From NCBI RefSeq assembly GCF_000974445.1, contig NZ_BBOJ01000021.1:234608-298607 (forward strand): a DNA stretch of 64,000 nt, written 5' to 3'. This document shows, piece after piece, positions 58,720-64,000 of the stretch. The notes below the pieces were generated by a model. That model was not told the DNA's origin. It saw only the letters and a list, made by a program, of their open reading frames with translations, and did no database searches. The position numbers were made by a program, and so were the translations under genes. Position 1 is the stretch's first letter, and every line of letters begins with the position of its first letter. The DNA comes from Lentzea aerocolonigenes (GTDB taxonomy: Bacteria; Actinomycetota; Actinomycetes; Mycobacteriales; Pseudonocardiaceae).

Positions 58720-59853
58720 TCACGTGCGGGCGGCCTTCATCAGGCCCAGCAGGCGGCGGAGGTCGAACTCGTTGTCGTCGCGCAGTGCGGAGAACACCGT
58801 GCGCAGCTCGCGCAGCGACTCCTTGCCCGGCTTGACGCCGAGGAAGTCGGCGGTGGCGGGCGGCCCCCACTGCGCGAGACCGGAGGCGGTCATCGGGGCC
58901 CAGCCCGGCTCGAGGGTGCAGTCGAACAGGTCGCCGTCGCTGAAGTGCTCGACCAGGAACCCGTCCGGGTCGCGCCAGTAGTCGAAGATCTGACTGCCCT
59001 GGATGTGCCGGCCGATGCCCCACGAGCGCTGGTAGCCGTGATCGTGCAGATACTCCCCGCCCGCGGCCAGCGCGTCGAGGTCGGCGACCTGGTAGGCCGA
59101 GTGCACGTACCGGTTCGCCGGCCCGAGCGCCAGCGCCAGCGTGTGGTGGTCGGCGGGGGTGGCGCCGCGGTCGCAGCGGATGAAGCTCATCACCGGGCCG
59201 CGCTCGCGCTGTCCCGGGTAGTACAGGAAGTCGCTGACGATCAGCCCGAGGTGCTTCAGGTACCAGTCCAGCGTCTGCCGGTACGTCGTCGTCTGCAGCA
59301 CGACGTGCCCCAGCCGCTGCACCCGCGCGGGCTCCCGCAGCGGACGTTGCGTGGCGTTGGTGCGCCGAGCCTCGTGGCCGAAGTTGAACGTGTGCGGAGC
59401 CTGAGCCGGTAACGCGGGCAGGTCGTCGGCGCCGGAGACGACCCGCACTCGCAGGCCGCTCGGGTCGAGGAGGTCGACAGTGAGCCCACCCAGGGTCTCC
59501 GGCAGCTCGGTGACCCGGTGCCCGGTGGCCTCGGCCAGTCGCAGCACGTCGCTCGACTCGGCCGCCCGGAACGCCGGACCGAGAAACGCCGACCGCGGCC
59601 CCTTGCGGATGATCACGCACGGCGCTCCCTCGTCGGTGCCGCGCAGGTGCAGCTCGTGCTCGGTGCGCAACGACGTGGCGAACCCGAACGCGCCCGCGAA
59701 GACCTCCGCGCGCTTCAGGTCGGGCTTCACGAACTCCAGCCAGGCCAGGTCCTGCACTTTGACGACCGGGTTCGCGGCGCGCCCCCGGTGTTCCCCGGAG
59801 AGCGCGCCGCGCTCGCTGTGCAAGCCGGTGTGCGGATCGCGGTGGTCGATCAC
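58720..59853 (-). CDS. Extradiol ring-cleavage dioxygenase (VOC type I)
   Basis: GTG start at 59853, after GGAAGGAG. A 377-residue two-module vicinal-oxygen-chelate protein. The Fe(II) ligands are predicted in RLGHVVLQTT (His), ADHHTLALAL (His) and DGFLVEHFSD (Glu). It resembles homoprotocatechuate-type 2,3-dioxygenases. It would open a catechol between or next to its hydroxyls. It is the first gene of the operon, and the operator array lies 20 bp upstream. Confidence 0.9.
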   Translation of the reverse strand: MIDHRDPHTGLHSERGALSGEHRGRAANPVVKVQDLAWLEFVKPDLKRAEVFAGAFGFATSLRTEHELHLRGTDEGAPCVIIRKGPRSAFLGPAFRAAESSDVLRLAEATGHRVTELPETLGGLTVDLLDPSGLRVRVVSGADDLPALPAQAPHTFNFGHEARRTNATQRPLREPARVQRLGHVVLQTTTYRQTLDWYLKHLGLIVSDFLYYPGQRERGPVMSFIRCDRGATPADHHTLALALGPANRYVHSAYQVADLDALAAGGEYLHDHGYQRSWGIGRHIQGSQIFDYWRDPDGFLVEHFSDGDLFDCTLEPGWAPMTASGLAQWGPPATADFLGVKPGKESLRELRTVFSALRDDNEFDLRRLLGLMKAART

Positions 59854-59872
59854 GGGCGGCTCCTTCCAGTAA

Positions 59873-59933
59873 CTGATGACATCATCAGTTGCGTTGACGT
59901 CATCAGTCAAGCAGTTTCTGATGACGCCATCAG
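59873..59933. promoter_or_regulatory. TetR operator array at the catabolic operon promoter
   Basis: CTGATGACATCATCAG (59873-59888) and CTGATGACGCCATCAG (59918-59933) match the site at 52619 with the same 16-bp length. A weaker copy, GCGTTGACGTCATCAG (59891-59906), fits 12 of 16 bases of the first. The three lie in tandem. Confidence 0.75.
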
Positions 59934-59940
59934 AAACGAG

Positions 59941-60431
59941 GAAGGCGTCACACAGCGTCAACGGCATCGCGGTGAGCAGGGCCGTCCCGCCTCGACCCCA
60001 GCGGGATGGCGGCCGCGAGGATCTCGGCGCGATGAGTGCGGGGCACGGGCCGCGCGGGGAGTTCGACGCGGTGCGCGCTTCGGCAGCGGCTGCCAGGTCG
60101 GTCGCCGCCACTCGCAGGTCGGACGCCGGCAGCAGTTCTTCCACCCTGCGCGGCGAGATCGACGTGCGGTGCATCGTGATGGACCCGATCACACCGAGGG
60201 CCGCCGCGGCTCGCCGGTGCGCGCCGGGTCGCGACCGTCCACTTGGGCCGATGCACGCCTTCGCGTCACGCAACTTGACGAAACACCCGCAGCAGACAGT
60301 GCCACCGGTTGGCCGAAATTCCCTTGTCTCGCAAGCGTTCCTGTTTGTCCACGCGGGGCAGCGGAAACCCGGCCCTCGCAGCGGATCATCTTCCGCCGAA
60401 ATCCCAGGAGCGAGCAGAGAGGTACGTTCTG
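59941..60431. other. Gap without a recognisable gene
   Basis: About 490 bp. Frames on both strands are Arg/Ala-rich with no ribosome-binding site or family signature. The first 20 bp abut the operator array, and the last part contains the AGAGAGG ribosome-binding site of the next gene. I see no further structure. Confidence 0.4.
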
Positions 60432-60842
60432 TTGCCAGTCAACAAGTCCTTCAGGAGTCTTGCCCTCGCAGGCGCCGTGGCCGCACTGACCGGAGCACTG
60501 GTCGCACCCCCATCGGCATCGGCAGCCGAGACCGCTGCCGCACCCTGCGTGCAGAAGGTGGCCGTGGTGAACAACGCGGGCTTCGTCCTGTCGTTCCGCG
60601 TCACGACCCGCACCGGAGGACTCTCCCCCGAGACCGACAACTACCCGATCAACCAGTGGCGGGTGGTCGACCTCACCGCGACCGACCTGCCGGAAGGCTC
60701 GGACGTGCGCCCCGTGGTGCAGGCCGTCGGCGGAACCAGCCGAACCGGCAACACGTTCGTCTCGTACTGCCGCAACGGCCAGACGGCGACCTACACCGCG
60801 AGCGGCGTCACCCTGGACTACACCGTCGTTCTCATCGACTGA
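60432..60842 (+). CDS. Small secreted protein
   Basis: TTG start at 60432 with AGAGAGG 9 bp upstream. It yields a 136-residue protein with a Sec signal peptide (about 1-31, ending SASA). The mature part of about 105 residues has cysteines in APCVQKVAVVNNAGFVL and VSYCRNG that may pair. A VVNNAGF-type opening and repeated short strands suggest a beta-sandwich. No family is recognised. Confidence 0.65.
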   Translation: MPVNKSFRSLALAGAVAALTGALVAPPSASAAETAAAPCVQKVAVVNNAGFVLSFRVTTRTGGLSPETDNYPINQWRVVDLTATDLPEGSDVRPVVQAVGGTSRTGNTFVSYCRNGQTATYTASGVTLDYTVVLID

Positions 60843-60911
60843 CCACTGCCGCACCACGCACCTGACACGCCGGGACTCCATTCTGGACGGTGTTGACCGC
60901 CAGACACACAC

Positions 60912-60950
60912 GGCGGCCCGGCACGAGCGACTCGCCCGCGCCGGGCCGCC
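60912..60950. terminator. Hairpin terminator after the secreted protein
   Basis: Perfect 11-bp arms GGCGGCCCGGC and GCCGGGCCGCC with a 17-nt loop. Confidence 0.65.
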
Positions 60951-61101
60951 GCCGTCGTCCACCGCCGCGTCGACGGCAGCGCACCGCCCCTGTGGAAGGG
61001 CTCACAGGTCAGCACCACGCGCACCCCGTGTGGCAACACCATTGCGGGAATTCCTGACGATTCGGCCCGCGACGGACAGTCACGGCCGCTACCGTGTGTG
61101 C

Positions 61102-61980
61102 GTGCTGACAGCGTGGGGGCTGACGAAGGCGTACGAGGGACGCCGGGTCGTCGACCAGGTGGGTTTCGAGCTGCAACCCGGCACCGTGACGGCCTTCCTC
61201 GGGCCCAACGGCGCGGGCAAGTCGACGACCCTGAGGATGATCACCGGGCTGACCAGGCCCGACCACGGCCAGGCAATGGTGGCGGGCCGCCCGTTCACCG
61301 CGTGGCCCAACCCGTCCCACGTGGCCGGGGTGCTCCTCGACGCGGCGGCCGTCCATCCTGGCCGGAGCGGCCGCGGCCACCTGCGCATGGCCGCCACGCT
61401 GGCCGGCGTGCCGGGCCGTCGAGCGGACGAGGTGCTGGAGATGCTGGGCCTGGCCGACGCCGGCTCGCGCAAGATCGGCAAGTACAGCCTCGGCATGCGG
61501 CAGCGCCTCGGCATCGCACACGCCCTGCTCACGAATCCACCGCTGCTCGTGCTCGACGAGCCCATCAACGGCCTCGACCCGGAAGGCATCCGCGCGGTGC
61601 GGACCCTGTTGCGCGGGCACGCTTCCCGCGGTGGCACGGTGCTGCTATCGAGCCACGTCCTGTCCGAAGTGGACCAGACGGCCGACCGGGTGCTCGTGAT
61701 CGGCAACGGACGCATCGTGGCGGACGGTCCACTTGCGACTCTGACGACGTCTTCCCGCTCGCTCGTGCGTGCTCGCGACACGAACAAGCTCGCCGAGGTG
61801 TTGCAACGGGGCGGCGTCGCCATCCAGCCCGCACCGGACGGCTTCATCGCCGCGCACGCACCCGTCGAGCGCGTCTCGGACGTCACCTTCGCCGCGGGCC
61901 TTCCGCTGCTCGGGCTGCGCGAGGAGCAGATGAGCCTGGAAGACCTGTTCTTCCGCCTGACTTCGGGGAGCAGGGCATGA
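61102..61980 (+). CDS. ABC transporter ATP-binding protein
   Basis: The GTG at 61102 is chosen since TACCGT about 7 bp upstream resembles a -10 element and no Shine-Dalgarno is seen, suggesting a leaderless transcript; other starts up to 61030 are open. A 292-residue ATPase with Walker A GPNGAGKSTT, ABC signature YSLGMRQRLG (a C-loop with LG for LSGG), Walker B LLVLDEPINGLDP and the H-loop SSHVLSEV. It is DrrA/CcmA-like. It pairs with the permease by an ATGA overlap. Confidence 0.92.
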   Translation: MLTAWGLTKAYEGRRVVDQVGFELQPGTVTAFLGPNGAGKSTTLRMITGLTRPDHGQAMVAGRPFTAWPNPSHVAGVLLDAAAVHPGRSGRGHLRMAATLAGVPGRRADEVLEMLGLADAGSRKIGKYSLGMRQRLGIAHALLTNPPLLVLDEPINGLDPEGIRAVRTLLRGHASRGGTVLLSSHVLSEVDQTADRVLVIGNGRIVADGPLATLTTSSRSLVRARDTNKLAEVLQRGGVAIQPAPDGFIAAHAPVERVSDVTFAAGLPLLGLREEQMSLEDLFFRLTSGSRA

Positions 61981-62741
61981 CCCAGGTGTACACGCCGCCG
62001 GTCCAGCGAGCGGCCGGGCGATCACCGTTCTGGCGGCTTGTGGCCGTCGAGCTGCGCAAGCTCGTCGGCACGCGTTCGGACAAGCTCGTGCTCGCCTTCG
62101 CCCCGGTCTTCCTGGTCGGCCTGATGCTGCTGTTCACGCTGACCCAGACCAACCTGGCCAGCGCGGGCAAGCAGATCGGCCCGCTGCTCATCGTCGTCCG
62201 ACTCGGCCTGCTGCTGGTGTTCGCGACGGTGATCAAGCTCGTCGCCGGCGAGTGGCAGTACAAGAGCGTGCAGCCGACGTTGCTGGTGCAGCCCTCCCGC
62301 ATGCGCTACTTCCTGGCGCAGGGCACGGTTCTCGCCGCGGTGTGGCTGGTGTGCACGCTCGTCACGTTCATCATGTTCCCGCTCCTGATCAAGTCCACCG
62401 CCGACGGCCTCCACCACAACTACCTGCTGGGCATGCGCCTCGGCTGGGTGCTCGGCGTGACCATGCTGGGGACCGCGCTGGTGCTGCTCACCGCGCTGAT
62501 CATCTCCCTGCTGGTGCCGAACACGGGCGGGTCGCTGACCGTGTTCTTCATCGTGGTGCCGATCCTGATGGTGGCGCGGATGGCCGTGCCGGAGGTGTTC
62601 GGCCTGATCTACCCGCTCGAGGCCGCCTGGCACCTGGCCGGGCTCGGCACGGGGTGGGCGCAGACCATCAGCTCGCTGGTGCTGTGGCTGTCGCTGCTGG
62701 GTTTCGCGCTGTTCCGCCTGCAGCGCCGCGACGCCGGCTAG
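61977..62741 (+). CDS. ABC-2 type permease
   Basis: A 254-residue membrane protein with six predicted helices, a cytoplasmic N-terminus containing FWRLVAVELRKLVGTRSDK (the typical ABC-2 entry), and a long hydrophobic core. With the ATPase it forms an exporter or immunity-type transporter of unknown substrate. Its stop codon lies inside a short palindrome shared with the converging gene. Confidence 0.87.
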   Translation: MTQVYTPPVQRAAGRSPFWRLVAVELRKLVGTRSDKLVLAFAPVFLVGLMLLFTLTQTNLASAGKQIGPLLIVVRLGLLLVFATVIKLVAGEWQYKSVQPTLLVQPSRMRYFLAQGTVLAAVWLVCTLVTFIMFPLLIKSTADGLHHNYLLGMRLGWVLGVTMLGTALVLLTALIISLLVPNTGGSLTVFFIVVPILMVARMAVPEVFGLIYPLEAAWHLAGLGTGWAQTISSLVLWLSLLGFALFRLQRRDAG

Positions 62742-62751
62742 CTTGAGCTAG
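62738..62751. terminator. Short palindrome covering both stop codons
   Basis: CTAGCTTGAGCTAG spans the TAG stop of the permease and the TAG stop of the minus-strand lipoprotein remnant. It is too short to be sure it terminates transcription. Confidence 0.35.
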
Positions 62752-63155
62752 TTCGCCCGGCTGCCGCCGTTCTCGTCGATCAGCGGCAGCAGCTTCTCCG
62801 CGATCTCCTTGGCCGCGGGGCAGTACTCCCGCAGGGCCCGGTCGATCGGCTGGTCCACGTCCTGCTTCGCCAACGCCATGCTCTCGTCGAAGTCCATCCT
62901 GGCCCGCACCTCGAAGGGCAGTTCGGACCCGGTGTCCACGGTGACCGCGCAGGACTCGTTGACCTCACCGCTGATCACCGTGGTGGCGTAGTAGCGGTCC
63001 AGCAGGATCGACCGCTGGAAGTAGCCGGCGGAACCGCGATCGCCGTTCCACACGTCCACGAAGTGCCGCGCATTCGACTTCCGCCCGGATCCCGGCCCGA
63101 GCAGCGCAATCGACAGCTCCCCCCACTGCATGTCGGCGTTGCAGCTCCCGCCCAT
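62748..63155 (-). pseudogene. 5'-truncated DUF3558-like lipoprotein gene
   Basis: A 135-codon frame lacking any signal peptide or lipobox. The sequence (CNADMQWGELSIALLG near the start, VNESCAVTVDTG in the middle, CPAAKEIAEKLLPLI near the end) resembles the C-terminal two-thirds of DUF3558-type actinobacterial lipoproteins. Upstream in frame it reads only PSTG before a stop at 63168-63170, right where the IS110 left end begins. The missing N-terminus was probably separated by that insertion. Confidence 0.5.
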
Positions 63156-63159
63156 ACCC

Positions 63160-64000
63160 GTGCTCGGCTAATGAGTGCTGAGTCGGCCGTCTGGCAGGCT
63201 CGGCCTGTGGCCGCTGGTGGGTGAGCACTCTGTCTCGGATGGAGTTGTTGAGTTCTTGGCGAAGACCGTGCCCTCACCAGTTGCCGGGAGAACGTGATCG
63301 CTGCTGGGATGTCGTGCCTGCCGATGGTGGCGTGAGCACTGTTCATTAGCTTGCCGACAAGTTCTCCCTGGGCCGCTGGCGTCGAGTGGGCGAGTGGGAG
63401 TGCGGATGTTGTTGCTGGTCGGTGATGACTGGGCCGAGGATCACCACGATGTCGAGTTGATGGACGCCGACGGGCGCAGGCTGGTCAAGGCCCGGTTGCC
63501 CGAGGGTGTGGCCGGGATGGCGCGGCTGCACGCGTTGATCGCCGAGCACACCGGTCAGGCCGATCCTGAGGATGTCGAGGTCCGGGTCGGGATCGAGACC
63601 GATCGTGGTCCGTGGGTGCGGGCGCTGGTCGCGGCCGGATACACGGTGTTCGCGATCAATCCGATGTCGGTGGCCCGGTTCCGGGACCGGCACCGGGTCT
63701 CGGGCGCGAAGAGCGATCCGGCCGACGCGCACGTGCTGGCCGATGTGGTGCGCACCGAGGCGCATCAGCTGCGCACTGTTGCCGGTGACAGTGCGCAGGT
63801 CGAGGCGATCAAGATGCTCGCGCGGACCCACAAGACCCTGATCTGGGAGAACACCCGGCACACCCAGCGGTTGCGGCACGCGTTGCGTGACTATTTCCCG
63901 GCCGCGCTGGTGGCTTTCACGGATCTGGACGCGCCGGACACGCTGGAGCTGCTGGCCCGCGCCCCTGACCCGGATGCCGCGAAGAGGTTGTCGTTCAAAC
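63160..64000 (+). mobile_element. IS110-family insertion sequence, left end and partial transposase
   Basis: An IS110 transposase gene starts at 63406, with about 245 bp of non-coding DNA between it and the broken lipoprotein gene. IS110 elements have no large terminal inverted repeats. In the IS110 group the long left non-coding end encodes a bridge RNA that specifies target and donor. The repeats GTGAGCACTC (63221) and GTGAGCACT (63332) lie in this stretch. The right end is outside the window and the exact left boundary is uncertain. Confidence 0.75.
63406..64000 (+). CDS. IS110-family DEDD transposase (3' end outside window)
   Basis: ATG at 63406, with GGGAG upstream. The first 198 codons are present. 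They carry the N-terminal RuvC-like DEDD domain: VGDDWAEDHHDVELMD (Asp8), VGIETDRGPWV (Glu64) and GAKSDPADAHVLAD (Asp104 and Asp107). The C-terminal Tnp domain with its serine is beyond the window edge. No internal stop is seen, so the gene may be active. Confidence 0.93.
   Translation, partial: MLLLVGDDWAEDHHDVELMDADGRRLVKARLPEGVAGMARLHALIAEHTGQADPEDVEVRVGIETDRGPWVRALVAAGYTVFAINPMSVARFRDRHRVSGAKSDPADAHVLADVVRTEAHQLRTVAGDSAQVEAIKMLARTHKTLIWENTRHTQRLRHALRDYFPAALVAFTDLDAPDTLELLARAPDPDAAKRLSFK

Noticed and set aside
59941..60431. A regulator gene in the gap before the secreted protein
   Set aside because: Frames on both strands lack start signals and HTH patterns.
1..64000. CRISPR arrays, tRNA or rRNA genes, complete prophage
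   Set aside because: No regularly spaced repeats, cloverleaf sequences, ribosomal segments or phage structural genes were seen on reading both strands.

Overview
The window is a high-GC actinobacterial chromosome segment. Its Tat-exported glycosidase, ECF sigma factor paired with a CU044_5270-like protein, DosR/DosS island, F420/PPOX-type enzyme, many GTG/TTG starts and ATGA-type gene overlaps fit a Pseudonocardiales soil actinomycete (Lentzea, Saccharothrix or Amycolatopsis-like). The genus is inferred from overall character only. Both ends are cut: a sigma-factor tail at the left edge and an IS110 transposase at the right edge. I saw no tRNA, rRNA or CRISPR array.

Region 1 (1-14.6 kb) is mixed accessory content: an ECF sigma tail with its partner, a decayed gene remnant, a GntR regulator beside a lectin-tailed GH29 alpha-L-fucosidase, a LuxR regulator, a triple-repeat secreted protein and an orphan sugar-binding lipoprotein. 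It also holds a compact divergent locus at 7.6-11.9 kb: a PfkB-like kinase with a novel N-terminal domain coupled to GTP cyclohydrolase II, opposite an OmpA-domain lipoprotein plus a four-helix membrane protein. Their shared promoter carries a repeated palindromic operator. A TetR/flavoprotein pair follows.

Region 2 (14.7-36.1 kb) is a hypoxia/dormancy island. It contains universal stress proteins, a CBS protein, a GNAT-acyl-CoA synthetase fusion, a SHOCT peptide, DosR and heme-type DosS, an Acg-like nitroreductase, flavodoxin, phosphoketolase plus acetate kinase, and narK-narGHJI. Five GGGACNNNNGTCCC-like boxes lie in front of these transcription units, so the island looks like one DosR regulon. 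It joins nitrate respiration to ATP formation through acetyl phosphate.

Region 3 (36.2-49 kb) resembles a small specialised-metabolite cluster without PKS or NRPS. It has DAHP synthase and chorismate mutase (precursor supply), a class II aldolase, several flavoproteins with a flavin reductase, an adenylating ligase, a SnoaL-like protein, an AraC regulator and an MFS exporter. A TetR gene, a divergent LLM oxidoreductase and the exporter share a matched operator pair. An orphan argJ follows.

Region 4 (51.9-59.9 kb) is an eight-gene minus-strand operon for catabolism of an aromatic compound: extradiol dioxygenase, FAH-family hydrolase, acyl-CoA ligase, DoxX, aromatic hydroxylase, P450, ferredoxin and its TetR regulator. 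The same 16-bp palindrome occurs at the operon promoter and at the TetR gene. Region 5 (60.4-64 kb) has a small secreted protein, an ABC transporter pair, and a lipoprotein-like gene cut off next to an IS110 left end.
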